Below are positions 13,261 through 26,369 of a stretch of 64,000 bases of DNA, in pieces. Numbering within the stretch: the first letter of the stretch is position 1; every line of letters begins with the position of its first letter. The DNA is taken from positions 5,588,972 to 5,652,971 of the forward strand of contig NC_045146.1 of assembly GCF_008831285.2 (NCBI RefSeq). The letters are read 5' to 3'. Made by a program: the position numbers and the translations under genes. The stretch is from Nymphaea colorata (lineage: Eukaryota > Streptophyta > Magnoliopsida > Nymphaeales > Nymphaeaceae). Below the pieces are notes generated by a model. That model worked only from the letters and a program-made list of their open reading frames with translations. It was not told the origin of the DNA and did not search any database.

Positions 13261-16200
13261 AGCAAATTGGGTATCTAAAAAATTTCAGAAAGATATTGGA
13301 ACTACTATAAGAAGTACCTATATTTTATCAAATGGAAAGGACACCAGGCCTTGGTGGTCAGGAATTGGATAGGCTTAGGTATATTATGGGGTGGAAGAGT
13401 GGCATCAGAAGATATGTGAGCTAATATTGAAATGAAAAGAGTGCATGACATATTTTTACATGGTTTGGATAAAAAATCCTACATTCATAGTTGCTTACTC
13501 ACACTGCAAGAAAACAGGGCATTTCTGATGCTATTTGTGCATTATCAGTAGCCCCGAGTTCTGGAGCGCTATTGTACATCAACAAACTATGACGTTCCTT
13601 TTTTTTCGCCATTAAATACTTTGCTGCTGGTCCACTACGTACTACAGATTGGCCGTGGTTGTCTGAAACTGTGGAAGACCAAGCGAAGTTCCTAGCGCTC
13701 CACTTTTCAGCGTCACAGATTTGTTAGTGGCGACTTTGGAAACCCTGTCGATAGTACAAGAGTTTCAACGATACATTACTCAGCGCCAGAAAAGCCCCTT
13801 TCCCATGAAGCCTCAGAACAAAACCTGTTTCGCGCCCGATTATTTCCACCCAACACCATCTCTCCCTCTGCATCTGTCGTTGTTGATTGGCGCGTGCTCA
13901 TCTCCAGTCACCAGATTCCATCGGGAAATCAGTGCTTCCTCTTTTTCAATAGCCAAATGCACGGTTGAGCCACCGCCAGTCAAGCGTCACCCTACTTCTG
14001 GGGCCAACTTTTTATAGGACGCCTTGTTCATCCAATCCTCCTCCCTACGCCTTCTTCCTCCTCCGCAGCAGGACGCCTCCACGTGCACATCTCTCTCCGC
14101 ATGGCCGCACCATTGACATTTCCATAATGTCTTCTCTGCCTCAAGCTTACTCTCTCTTCTTGCCCTCCGCCTTCTTCTGCTCCAAACAGACGATTGCTGA
14201 CGGCGTCGACCCGGGGCCAGCACCCCTCTCTCCCTTGCCTTTGCTTTTGGGTTAATGCGTGGTTTTAATGTTTTTACTTTTCCTTTCATTTAATGCGCCC
14301 CTCGACCAAGGTTCTCAAATTAGTAGGTTGTGCTCTGTTGTTCATCAAACGAGTTGTGTTCCCTAGAGAAAAAATATGTTCATATTCTTTTCATGTCTAT
14401 AACTTTCTTCTGCAATCTAGAGAAAAACCTTTTTTCCAAAACTCATATGAATGGAAATATTATGAGTTCTTATTTTCCTTCATAACTGATTGATTTATGT
14501 GCAATTACCTCTAGTTCAGTTACCTGGCTTGAGCATTTTGCTAGTATTGATTACTTTTCGGTAACTGTTAACTGCTCTTGTGCGTCTCCGGTATCCTTCC
14601 TTGATACAACTGACACAGAGTATGCTAGTGGCGAATTATGCTTGTTAGTTTCACATTTGATGTAATTTTAAGCTACTCAACGAATATGTTGTCCTTTTAC
14701 CTTGTTCGGTAAAGAAAAAAAGCATTTCATTGCCTGCATGAATTGTTACATAATTTTTAATCCTCTTACCTTGTTTGATATCCCTTCGCCATATATTTTC
14801 GATATAATAGTTATATATCAAACTCTTGTCGAATCAATCAAGACAGGACTTCATTGAGAAAAAGCTCAAAAGGTGAAATCATGGATGATTAAAATCATAG
14901 ACTATGTCAGCAGGGCCATATGTTTTGTAGCTTAATCACATGACCAAAACATATGTAAATCTTTTCAATAGTTCAGTTCCTCGATGCAGCATCATTATAT
15001 CTCACCATCCTTCAGATCTTAGTGCTTAAAGAAACGAGAGGCAACAATTATTTTGTTGACATCAAGTTGAGGTGTATGTGTCACTCGTAGTGTGTTGTTA
15101 AAAATTAGAAGTAGGAAAGTGACTTGTTGGCATTTGGAACCAGTTTGCCCTTCAAGAATTTGTAGATGTTTGATATGAGCAGACATCTACTGCCACTAAT
15201 TGTAGCACCAAAACGACATGACATTCTTACTCTTTAAATAGCTATTGTATTACTTAATCTCCCCAATTGACATTACATGGGGTGTCCACCAAATTCCTTT
15301 TTCTTTTTGGTACAATCATTGTACAATTAATTCAAATACTAATATTATACTTTTTTTTTGTCTTCCTAGCTAGACATGAAGTCTTCCAGTACCTTGAAGT
15401 TAGATAAGGAATTTCTCTCTTCAGTTCCTAATTAAATTGACTGCCTTCCAAGTTTCAGTAGAATTATAACAGATAACACTTGATTTTATTTATATAATGT
15501 TTAATATAGAAGTAACAAATTAGTGAGGACAATGGGCCAAGACTAGCTTGTTCTAGTGAGGGTAAACATGGATATTTCTTTCATCATTAACCTTTTTTAT
15601 AAGAATATTTCGTTTTTTAAAGTTTACCCCAATAATTGGTCTGGAATATGACCTCTGAAGAAACTTTTGAACCCTTCTTTTTTTTTTTGGACCTTTCTTT
15701 TTGAACTTTTCACAAACTATTTCGACCCCTTTGGCCTTCCAATCTCTTTTCAATGCCTCGGAAGATATCTCTTTAACCAATAAGAAAGATTTAAGAACAT
15801 ATGAAGTTTGCATCATCACTAGTTTGATTCTACTGATTCATTCGATTAGGTAGTCGACTTTTTTATATAAAGTTGCTCCCTTGCTCCTTGTCATTTGCTT
15901 ATTCATATATATTTTGCCCCCATTCATTTTCGTATTGATCTAAATCAACATTTTTTTAAGCTTTAAAATATAGTCTATTTTATGTCCATTAATAAGTAGA
16001 GCAGTGCTAACCATGGTAACTTTTAAACCCATAGACTTGTCCCTCAAGAGAGCCTTTCAAATATCATGGAAGATGGGAATTGAATTAACAAAGATAGGTA
16101 AATTATGACCTCAAATTTTTTCATTGTGCTTATGAATTAACGTGAACTGATCTATTGATAATGTAACTTGAATGTATTGTTCCTAGTCAAAAGTATGTCA

Positions 16201-16319
16201 ATTCATTTTGGAATACAATGGACGATATATTTGATTATTTGATGTAGCATGCCTTTATTGAAAATTATACAAGTGGTATCACGATGGAAATTCAGTCATA
16301 CATCCTGAAAATAGGGAGA

Positions 16320-17080
16320 ATGATGATGATGACACAGATGTCAATGATATAAATAAGTTAATTACCAGTACATACACCATTTGGGGTATCGATGACTATG
16401 ATGATTGTGATGAGATGAACAACATTGAAGATGAAGGGGAAAATGATGAGTTGAATGCAAGATTTTACAATGATGCCAACACAGAATTGTACCCTAGTTG
16501 TCATCGCTTTTCAAAGTTGTATTTTCTTGTGTGGCTTATTTCACAACACAGAATTGTACCCTAGTTGTCTTCGCTTTTCAATGTTGTATTTTCTTGTGTG
16601 GCTTATTTCACTTCAAATGTCTTAATGATTTGAGCAACAAAGGATTCAAACAGTTGAATTCTTGCTTGAAGCATCTCCACAACCTATTGAGCTACCAAAA
16701 TCATGCTGTGTAGCCAAAAAAAATAATATCAGACCTGGGACTTGACTACAAAGAGATTGATGTCTGCCAAAATAATTGTATGTTGTACTAGAAAGATGTT
16801 GTATAAGAAAAAGTATGATTTTTGTGGTGTGTCAAGATGGAAGGAGTAAATCTCATACAACCAAAGTTCCCAAACATCACAAAAATTCAGCAAACATTTT
16901 GCAGCACTTCCCACTTTACCTAGACTTAAATGATGATTTATGTCTAGAAAGACATCATTTGAGATGAGATGGCATCATGAAGGTCATATTAAGGATTGAG
17001 TTATTAGACATCCCCCTGATGCACAAGCTTGGAAATCTTTCAATGAGTTGCACAATTTATTAGATAGTGTCACGTTATTT
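16320..17080 (+). pseudogene. CACTA TNP2-type transposase relic
   Basis: The frame is recognisable in pieces: an acidic segment (DDDDTDVNDINKL), then FYNDANTELYPSCHRFSKL, the core KCLNDLSNKGF, and after several stops the SRWKE-like VCQDGRSKSHTTKVPK. A 67-bp tandem duplication at 16479-16612 repeats the ELYPSCHRFSKLYFLVWL segment. It is not functional. Confidence 0.65.
16479..16612. repeat. 67-bp tandem duplication inside the transposase relic
   Basis: Two copies start ACACAGAATTGTACCC at 16479 and 16546 and differ at only a few positions. The close similarity shows that the duplication is younger than the decay of the surrounding gene. Confidence 0.8.
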
Positions 17081-17602
17081 TATTTTACTCATATTACAAT
17101 AACACATCATGGATGTTACCTTTGTTTTTTTTACAGTTAAGCCCCAGCAAGTGATTTTGAGTCTTCTAGAGCTTAAATCTGGATAAAGACACATACATAC
17201 TCCAATGTGCAATATCGTAATGTAAAGACATAAGCAATGATTGTAAAACTACTTTCTTTTATCCTAATTAAAAAAAAAAAAAACTATTACACGTTTTGCT
17301 TTGAATTGTTTCTATCATTTTAAGCATGATGTTATTTTAAGGATTTTGAGTTAATTGCATATATCAAATACAACTTAAACTTATAAATTTACTATATTTA
17401 GGACAAGATTAGAAGAATTATCAGTGCAAGGTTAGAAGGTGAACCGGATCCATGATCTCAAATGAATGTGTTATCCTAAGCACATGGCTAAGATAAATAT
17501 GAATGTGTGTGCACATGCAGGATTGAAGTGAAGGCATCTACATTATTGGGTAAAATGCTTAGTCGTTATGACTTGCTGGCACAAAACTTGGTTTATGTAA
17601 AG

Positions 17603-18070
17603 CACTACAAGATATATGACTTTTAGTGACGTTTTAAATGTACCCCTGAAGGTTTTCAATGTCGAACAAACCATGCCACTGAAAAACGCTAAAGAAAGTG
17701 TCAACGGTGATTCATTTCAGTGGAAAATTTCTAGAACGCCATAGGACCTTCCAGGACAACTGAAAAATATCATTGAAAGATTTTTAGTGACGTGATACTT
17801 ACGTTATAGTTGACCTTTTCATGGCACATTTATAATGCCACAAAAACATTTTCAATGACGCTTTCTGCATGCCATAATTGACCGTTTCATGGCACTAGAA
17901 TAACACCACTAAAATGTTTTCAGTGATGCTTTTTGCATGCCATAGTTGACATTTTCTATGGCTTTATGAGAATGTCATTGAAGTTCTTTCTATAGTCAAG
18001 TGAAGATGACATTGCCGATTTTTAGTGACACTTGCATCCAATGTCAGTAAATATGCATGTTGTACCTTCT
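17603..18070 (+). mobile_element. CACTA-type 5' terminus with subterminal repeats
   Basis: CACTACAAGATATATGAC at 17603 is the classic En/Spm terminus. It is followed by TTTAGTGACG units and several copies of a subterminal motif such as GCATGCCATAGTTGAC with TTTCATGGCAC (17800-17990). Such arrays are the transposase-binding ends of CACTA elements. No matching right end was found, so this is a fragment or a second truncated element. Confidence 0.6.
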
Positions 18071-18389
18071 CTGTCACAACAGTCAATACTGAAAGTTATA
18101 TATTGGTAGTAGGGTCCACTTCCGCACAGAACTTCTCTAGTAAGGGTTGTGAATGTTGCAAGTTGCATCATTTTCAAAAAGCTGAATGGTGGAGTCTGGT
18201 TTGGCCCATTGGGGATCCAAAAAAAACCCATTTGATCTTGACTTTCTATTAAGCCAAGTATCTGAGTTTGCCAAAGTAATATATAGGATGCTGCGGTAGA
18301 AGAGCCTGATCAACAACAAGAAGCGTGCTTCAACAAGAAGGATCTATCCTCATGAATGTGGGCGCTCTGGCACAATGAAAGGAAAAATG

Positions 18390-18452
18390 TGCACTACAGA
18401 TTTTTACGTGGTTCAGATAAAAAAATCCTATGTCGATCGTTGTTTACTCAGC
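18390..18452. repeat. Segment repeated at 13443-13501
   Basis: TTTTTACGTGGTTCAGATAA with AAAATCCTATGTCGATCGTT here resembles TTTTTACATGGTTTGGATAA with AAATCCTACATTCATAGTT at 13443-13501. The two segments lie in the same orientation about 4.9 kb apart, on either side of the CACTA remains. They may be pieces of one dispersed repeat. Confidence 0.45.
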
Positions 18453-19110
18453 TATTGACGATGAATAAGTTTCCGTTCATGTTTGCTTTTATACAATAGC
18501 GCATCAGTTACATAATTTGAATTTGAATTTCTAAGCTGTTATTTTGCAGCTGGTTTTTATACATGATAAATAGCATGCAGATCCTTTAGATCCTCCTTGC
18601 CTTTCTTGCTTGATATTATGGTTTCAACCAAATCCCTATTTGAATGTCATCTTTATCAGTAGAGATATCACTATTATGGGCAGGCGGATGTCGTCGTGAT
18701 TTTCGGGAGACTCTCTATCAAATATTAAAATGGTAACCGGACATAAATTGAACAAAATAGGTGTAGCAGGTCTAATGGGGGACAAGCACCGCTCCTACCT
18801 TTGGCATTGCTGAGAGGAAGTTCAGGTGAATGGAGCAGAATTCTCAATCCTTGACGAATGCATGTAGTTCCTTAACCACCTTGAGGATGGAGGTGGTCGC
18901 ATTTTGCGTCAGTCCAACAATGGTGACTGGAAAAAGGAGGTTGCAGAAATCAGTTTTCTCTCGAGAGCTGCTAACTATGTGTCACCTTTTGGCATTTTGC
19001 GGTAGAATAACAAGCCAGATAGCTTCTCTCTACAATTCCAGACAATAGCTCTAGCAGGAAACGGATTATGACAAATTCTGTGGTGAATCTCTGTATGTGG
19101 GTTAAGATCC
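18453..19110. other. No recognisable gene
   Basis: The stretch between the CACTA remains and the large Harbinger element contains only short fortuitous frames. I see no domain or repeat structure. Confidence 0.5.
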
Positions 19111-19168
19111 TTAGAGGTCGTTTGATGGGCATAGGACACGCAGAACAGGACATGCGTGTCCTGTTTAA

Positions 19169-20808
19169 TTGATTTTGTTATCAAACGCTGTCCATGGTAC
19201 ACGATGGACAGAACGGACAATTAGACAGGGGTATAAATTTAAACTCTGTTCTTCGCTGTTCCGAGCTAACCCTCGGAACAGCGCCTCGGAACAGCATGTC
19301 CTGCTCAACCCCAAGCGCATCCCTCGACTCTCGAGCGTCCCCCGAGTTTTCCCCTTTCTCCTCCTCCGACTCCCGAGCATCCCCCGACTTTTCCCCCTGT
19401 CTCTGCATCCAATTCTCCCTCTTCTCTTTGAGTCTCCCCTTTCCACTGCTTTACACCTCTCCCTTTCCACAGCTCTACGCCTTCCTCCCCTGCTTTACGA
19501 CTTCATCTCGAGCGATCACCTCATTTCTGCAAGTCCATAGTTGGGTGAACAACTTTTTTCATGTGATTTTTTTCCCGTTCTCTTGTTTTCTCTCTCGCTC
19601 GCTCATTCTCGTCTCTGATTTGCAGTTGATTTACAGTAACTAGGGTTGCCCCGTAGGCCCTTCTTACCTGCGGAAAGGAATTTTTTAAGTTATTTGCATC
19701 GAAAACATTTTTTGTGGCTGCGTATCCCTCTCTCTGTCTTTTTGTCTTCCTCTCGTTCTCTATCTTTCTCTGTCTTCCTTTTTGAAACACCCGAAAGGTC
19801 GCCCAAAAGGTTGTTGATCGGCTTTGCCTTTCCTCTTTGCAGGTGTCTTCCGCACTTCCTCGGAATTTCGAATCTATGGAATCCCGTTGCTGAGGAAGAG
19901 GTAAATGCGTTTCCCCTCTTTGCTTGCCCGCCTTCTCTCTTTCAACGGCTGAAATCTTATTTGAAATGTAATTTATCTGTGTGTGGTTATGTTTCATGAA
20001 TGCCCCTCTATGGGGAAAAAGAAAGCAGACAAAAGTGAACCTCTAACTTTCAGCTGATTTTGATGGGAACCTTCGAGCGCTATTTTGTTCTAATGTTTTT
20101 TATTCGACTTAAGGCTTCTCAAGACGAGAAGCGTATGAATATCATGGCGAAGCCTTTTGCAGAAAACGTTGCTCCAGTTAGAACAGAAAAATGCTACGTA
20201 TCTTTCCGTTTTGAATCTGTTATGTTTAACATGCATGGAAACTTACCTGAAGTTCTGGATATTTGTAGATGCAGTTGAAAAGCTTTTTTGTGATAAATTT
20301 TAGTGCATTTGAAGGTATTAATACCAATCAAAAGGTTCTTTCTGCAGCCTATCGCAATCTGTCCTTTATTAAGTTGCTATTGAGCTTTCTTCTTGCGCTT
20401 CAAAGAATTGATATACTGTAAAGGCTTTTCATGCATTTTGAATCGCTGATTTTACATGTTCTGCCTGCTGTTCTTTCTGTTCATATCTTTGTAGTCCAAG
20501 CTTTGGTTTCCTCGCATCTTTGTTGTGCAGTTTTTCATCGTATGCCCAATTTGCCAGATTTAAAGCACTTGACTTGGCTTGAGATTCTTTGTTCTTCAGA
20601 AAATCTGTGCCATTTTTCTTATCAAATTTGATTGCCTTCAAATAATTTGTGCTTAGAAGGTGCTCTATTGATAGAATGCTGGTCCTGGACTAGCATGAGT
20701 TCTTCATCTTTTCATTTTTCATACTGGGGAATTTTGGGACTCATTGTTTGATTCACGAGACCATCATTTGTCAAGAAAATGGGTGGTGAATGCAACAGTA
20801 AAATTTGG

Positions 20809-20869
<61 letters not shown>

Positions 20870-22560
20870 TTGGGACATCTGCTAGTCAATATATATATAA
20901 CTACTTTCTTCTTTTTCCTTTTAGATCCATGGTCCTTGATGAGGTTCACATTCAAGGAGTTGACTTAGTATCACCATTATTAAAATCTATTTTTTTGGGG
21001 AGCATAATCACTTTCATAACTTTTGATGAGGTTCATACTCAAAAACATTGTTCTCCTATTCCTTGATCTATTTTCTAGTGCATTTCCTATTACAGTATTC
21101 TCACCAATTTCTTATCATCCATTTTTTTCTCAATGATGAGGAAAACCACCAAGTTGTGCTGAATATTGTTTAGTAAAGTATTATTTTCTTCTTAGTCAGA
21201 AATTCATTGGTCATGGCCATTAGGCCATCATGTGCCGCATCAACAACATCAATGATGTCATCATCAACCCAACCAGCTCACATGAGACCTTACCATTCTC
21301 CACTTAAAAGCAACTTTTATTGTGTTGGCATGGCATCCCATGATGTCACCATCATCATGTCGTCTCCTCCTTGCTGCCAAAACAATTCTTCTATAATAGT
21401 GAATGTGTGGTCATTATCAATACAGCCGCTGCCAACCGATGGTCTTCACAAATTATGTGAAAAATCTTCCTAATCAGATATTTGTGGATGACTGGTTTGA
21501 ATCTGGTTGTTGATAATTTTAACAAAGTTTGGCTGCAAATTTGTTAGGCACAATAACATTAGAAAGCAACAGTATCTTTCTGCTTGTGAAAATCCTCCAT
21601 GTGTCGGCCAAGGTGCTATGCTATGATAAATTGGCCAATACCACCAGAGCGTAAACTAAGAGAGAATTAATAAGATCGAAATCACATACATAGGAGGTAG
21701 GTAGGCATTTTCTTTGCCGAACCTCGTTAACCTGTGCATTTTTTGTGTGACTGTGATATGAACCGATTTGTTTAAGTGCATGGGGTGAACTTTTTGATTT
21801 GAGATTAGGACTTTTGACATTTCATAGAGTGAATTGTTATCGATCATAACTGCACGTATGTTAAATAACACTTTTTTAAAAAGTTGTCAGTTACAATCTT
21901 AGCAGTATCAAATTAAAAGATGCGAGAGACTAGATGGTGTAGCCCAAAGTTTCCTGTGCAGAAAATTCTTATATTAGTAGATAGTGAGTGAATATCAAAA
22001 TAAAATGTAAAAAGAAAAGTCATTTGACGATATGAAAGCGATGCTCCCTTTCATTGTCTTGTTCCTTCCACACCGTATATGGAGATCTACTCTTCTCATT
22101 AGCACTGTACTCTGTTTTATACCAGACAACTAAAAGAATTCTTTGCTGCAATACACCGGCATCCTAAAAGCATTGGGATATTTGCTTTGTTAGTAGCATC
22201 ACTTTTGTTGTTTCTCCAACCTGTGAATGGTCATTATATAACCCTCAGCAAATAAGAGCCCTATTAATCCATAGAAAGGGGGGGAAATGACCTTCTTGCT
22301 CCATGAGTTGCTTGTAATTGCTTTGATAATGTCCATTATATCATCACCAAAGTGCACATGTCTTTGATGTGGCTTATCAGAGAGTTGAACTATAATGTAA
22401 ATGGGGACTTCTTGATCGGTCTGTTCATTGCTTAAACATATTTGTTTATTTGATATTGCTGATTGTATATTTGCTTATTTGCACAAGCAGTCAATTGTTT
22501 AAACTTATTTCATGTAACTAAATTGTTTGATTTTCTTGCACTTCTATTTGTTAAACTTAG
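19169..22560 (+). other. 5' non-coding half of the Harbinger element
   Basis: About 3.4 kb between the left end and ORF1. The first 500 bp are CT/CG-rich and give overlapping fortuitous frames on both strands. The rest is AT-rich with a TA microsatellite at 20812-20864. It probably contains the promoter and one or more leader introns. I recognise no third gene. Confidence 0.55.
20812..20864. repeat. (TA)n microsatellite
   Basis: About 26 TA units in the leader half of the large Harbinger element. Confidence 0.95.
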
Positions 22561-23385
22561 ATGAGTAGCCACCATGACAAACTACAGTGGGATGAAAATC
22601 AAGTGCAGTTTTTATTTGACATGATGTTAGAGCAAGCAAAGATTCCAAGAATGCGAACATAAGGTGGACTAAAAGAAACTGCTATGAAGGTGGTTGAACA
22701 AAAAATGATAGAAGCATATGGACCAATGTTTACATTAGAGAAAATTCGAAAGAAGTTGAAAAGAGCAAAACCTGACTTACAACTGATGAAAGAGATGCTT
22801 ACTGCTTCAGGATTTGGGTGGGACCCAGATAAAAAAATGATACAAGCGGATGATAATGTGTGGAAAGAATATACACAAAAGTACCCAAATAGAAAAAAAT
22901 ATAAATTGTCAGCAACATGGAAATATTATGAGCATGCAATAGAAATTTGGGGTTCTTCTACTGCATTGGGTGACAATAGGAGTGGCGTAGACAGTAGGCC
23001 ACTAGATGATATACAAATAAATGTGGATGAGCAAGATGAGAATGATTTTCAGTTACCTACTTCACCAATGGATAGCAATACTCATACTCAGGGAGAAACC
23101 TCTAACAGCATGAGGGGAAACAAAAGAGCGAGAACCTCTACAACCATGAATGATGATACTTTTGAAACCATTGGTGAGTACATACGGCAACTTGTGGAAA
23201 CCCAACCTGCAGCTATTTTGCAGAAGAGTGGAGCAATTTTAAGAGATATGCATGCAAAAGGGGAAATAGATAATCATTTGTTTTTCAGATCAGTTGATTT
23301 ACTCTCTAATTTTGATAAAGCAAATGTTTTTCTTATGATGCCACGTGAGTTGCAGGTTACTTGGTTGCGCATGCAGATTGGCTAA
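22561..23385 (+). CDS. Harbinger Myb/SANT-like DNA-binding protein (ORF1)
   Basis: In Harbinger elements this partner protein binds the transposon ends and helps bring the transposase to the nucleus. The reading starts at an ATG (22561) preceded by an AG that could be a splice acceptor: SSHHDKLQWDENQVQFLFDM is the SANT/trihelix-like N-terminus. A TAA at 22660-22662 interrupts it, in a place where an MRTxGGLKETAMK-type sequence would be expected. The open part runs from ATG 22684 for 233 aa: VEQKMIEAYG, SGFGWDPDKKMIQADDNVW, ATWKYYEHAIEIWG, a basic NKRART segment and a C-terminal helical domain ending TWLRMQIG. Either the protein is truncated at its N-terminus or the copy is inactive. Confidence 0.75.
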
Positions 23386-23682
23386 ACGGCAGGTAATGTT
23401 TGTAGCTAAGTATCATTATGGAGGTTTATGCATTACTTTTGATATGTGGAATTGTTTGTAATTTGTGATATATAATAATTGTTTGTAATAGTGTATTTTT
23501 GATGTTTTTAATTATTTATAATTTGCGATATATAGTAAATTGCTATGAACTCACATGCTTGCAATTATTTTTTATTTCACAATTCCTTGCAATTAAATAG
23601 TGTTTATTCTCATGAAATTTGTGTATTTATTATCAGGATGGACGAAATATCCACAATTATCTTTATTCTTCTTATGTGATTG

Positions 23683-24949
23683 ATGATGGAACGCTTGAAA
23701 GCTCAAAGTAGACCTACTAGAAATTTAGTACATACTAATCGACTAGCAGGAGCCCAATTTGTGCATGACTGTATGCACGGACACCCAAGAAATTGTTTAG
23801 ATCTATTGAGGGTATATCAACGAACATATGCATTATTATGCAATTTGCTAAAAAGTAGGGAGTTATTGTGTGATGCAAGAGAAATCACAATTGAAGAACA
23901 AGTAGCGATGTTTCTCGTTACTTTGGGACATGATCAACGAAATCGACGAACCCAATATGATTTTCAGCACTCAGGACAAACAATTAGTAAGTACTTCAAC
24001 TTAGTTTTGAAAGCAATTCTTCGCATTGCACATGAATACGTGGGACGTAGAGATGATACTACACCAACTCGAATTAGAGGAGATCCACGTTTCTTTCCAT
24101 ATTTTAAGGTAAACAACTATAATCCATAATAGATAGTCAACATTTTTATTTATGGTAAAACATTTAGAATACTAACACATATTACGTATCAATAGGATTG
24201 TTTGAAAGCAATTGATGGTACACACATTCCAGTATATGTTCGAAGAGATGGCCAAAATCGTTGGCGAAATAGAAAAGGGTTTTTATCTCAAAATGTTTTA
24301 GCAATGGTGGGATTCGATATGCGGTTTCACTACATACTAGCCGGTTGGGAAGGAAGTGCAACTGATGCAAGAGTATTGTATAGTGCATTGAAAGATAATC
24401 TTCATCCATTAGAAATTTCACATGGTAAGAAAATAAAGATTCATGATTTAAATTTACTATCATTAATTTAATTGTTTGACTGACAAAACACATATTGTTG
24501 ATTATGAAATAGGTAAATATTATCTTGCTGATGTTGGATACCCAAATATTGTCGGATTATTAACTCCATATAGAAGATGTCGGTACCATCTATCAGAGTT
24601 TAATGTGTTTGGATCTAGGCAAATTGAGACAAAAGAAGAATTGTACAACTATAGACATTCATCTTTGCACACTACTGTGGAGAGAGTATTTGGTTTGCTT
24701 AAGGCAAGGTTTTCGATTTTGAAGAATCATGTGTCATATCCAATATCCACTCAAGTTAAAATTGTACAAGCAACATGTGTTCTTTATAATTTTATAATCA
24801 ACCACAATCCAAATGCTGAACAATTTCCTTCTGATGATATAAATGATAGTGAAGTAAGTGAAATTATAAATGATGATGAAAATACTGAACAAACGCAAAT
24901 ACGTGGTAGCAACAATAAACTTCGTGAGCAGATTACTTCAACAATGTGA
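23683..24949 (+). CDS. Harbinger transposase (DDE_Tnp_4 family), 3 exons
   Basis: This transposase should cut and rejoin the element at TTA/TAA targets. Exons 23683-24108, 24196-24424 and 24513-24949 join with GT-AG introns and correct phase into 363 aa. The N-terminus (HPRNCLDLLRVYQRTYALL, ITIEEQVAMFLVTLGH) is the usual helix-turn-helix part. The DDE catalytic residues are visible: D in LKAIDGTHIPV, D in YYLADVGYPN, and E in LHTTVERVFGLLK. The C-terminus contains IINHNPNAEQF. An in-frame ATG further upstream (23638) is followed by a TGA at 23677, so the start used here is the ATG at 23683. It is otherwise undamaged, and could be functional. Confidence 0.85.
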
Positions 24950-26369
24950 AATGATTATGTTTCAAGTAAGATATTGATTTTGTAACATTCTCATTATATT
25001 ATATGTCATTGTTTTAATTATACTTGATTATTTTAATACTTTATGGTGATAACCTAATTATTTGTTTGTCTTTTTAATTTCTGAAATACAGGAACTAGAC
25101 GGTGATGCATCTTCTCAAGTATTGCATGACTTCGATGGGAAGAGTAGTGTGCATGACAGAAGACTAGTTATTTAGCAAACTGTCATAGTTGTATTTTGCT
25201 TTTACAGTCGATGTAATAATCTCTGCTTCATCTATCGGATATTTTTGTAATTGTTCGATACTTAATACTTGTTAACATTGACAAGGAAAATTGTGAGATG
25301 TTCATTTTTGTACTATGGCATTCAGGAAGAATGATTCATTTTATGTTTAATTGAAAGTTTTTCCTGCTTGAACTGTAAAGATATTTGAAGAGATGTCATG
25401 TTGTGGCTAAGAGACCCGCCAGATCTCTTTCTTTCCATCACATTTTTGTTGTGAAAGTGTCAACTGTTCTTCCAGTTTTTCATAAAAGCTTTGTCACAAC
25501 TGTGGTTGTGACATTCTGAACTGATTCCTGTGTATTTAATTAAATGTATGCTTTTACTCTTTACAAGAAGAGTTCATTTGAAATGAAGGGTGCACGTTCT
25601 TACATTATTTGAACATGTTCCTTCCAATGTGATGTGAATGCTTCTTCCTTTGTTCACTGGTGTTTTGTATTGCTTCCTGATAAAAGTCTTTTACGTTTTT
25701 TGTTTTTTCTTATTTATTGTTGATAAAGTTGTATTTGTAAATAAAATATTCTATAGAAATAGATACAAGAGATATTGAAATTGAAGGTTTCTTTCAGTAC
25801 AAACATTAGACAGGACGGACAGAACGGATAGATCAGACAAGACAAAAACAAACGTCAGACAGGACGGACAAAACAGACAGAACAGACACACACGAAACAA
25901 ACGCCGAACAAGAAGGACATAGTGTTCTGTTCCTAAAATCATCAAATGGTGGACAATGAACACTATTGTCCATGAGGACAGGACAGTGATGTAATGGACA
26001 GGACGTCCTGTCTGTCATGTCCCAATGGACAGCAATCAAACGACCTCTTAGGGAACTCATTTTTTGCTGTACATGATTAACCCATTTTTCTTTTAATAAA
26101 AGGCAGGGGGGGCTATCCCTCATGCAGATTTTGTCTGGAAAATGAGTCACTGGTCAGGATATCCCTGACAAATTAAGCATGCAACTAAGACTAATATATT
26201 TATGTGTTGAGAAGTCTGTAAATAATGTACATGCATAAGATTTACATAATAGAAGTCTTTTTCACTTTTTGAAGAGATGAGCATGAATGAAAACGTTAAG
26301 ATACACAATTGAATTTGAACGCAAATGATAGAACTTAGATGATCTAGTAGATCGTGTAAAGGAAAACTA

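Larger units (their letters stand above)
13502..17100 (+). mobile_element. CACTA (En/Spm) element remains with TNP2-like relic
   Basis: The left end resembles a CACTA terminus (CACTGCAAGAAAACAGGG at 13502). Inside, the transposase relic at 16320-17080 reads DELNARFYNDANTELYPSCH, FSKLYFLVWLI, HFKCLNDLSNKGFKQLN, VCQDGRSKSHTTKVPK and HPPDAQAWKSFNELH, in broken frames. This is the order of motifs in TNP2-type transposases. The matching right end (CTTGCAGTG) was not found, so the element is truncated or rearranged. Confidence 0.6.
19114..26047 (+). mobile_element. PIF/Harbinger DNA transposon with two genes, 6.9 kb
   Basis: The element is bounded by the 3-bp duplication TTA (19111-19113 and 26048-26050). 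Its terminal inverted repeats are GAGGTCGTTTGATGGGC on the left and GAGGTCGTTTGATTGCTG read inward from the right. Both ends have subterminal GGACAGAACGGAC/GGACAGGACG units (19130-19230 and 25800-26035). Inside are a Myb/SANT-like DNA-binding gene and a DDE transposase gene, the standard two-gene layout of plant Harbinger elements. The right end lies about 320 bp beyond the stop codon of the receptor kinase gene. Confidence 0.92.

Noticed and set aside
13721-14289. Overlapping frames at 13721-14289
   Set aside because: GC-rich leader-like DNA inside the CACTA remains; the products look compositional only.
19165-19999. Six overlapping frames at the left end of the large Harbinger element
   Set aside because: CT- and GC-rich leader sequence gives long fortuitous frames on both strands, with Ser/Pro/Leu- or Arg/Glu-rich composition and no domain.
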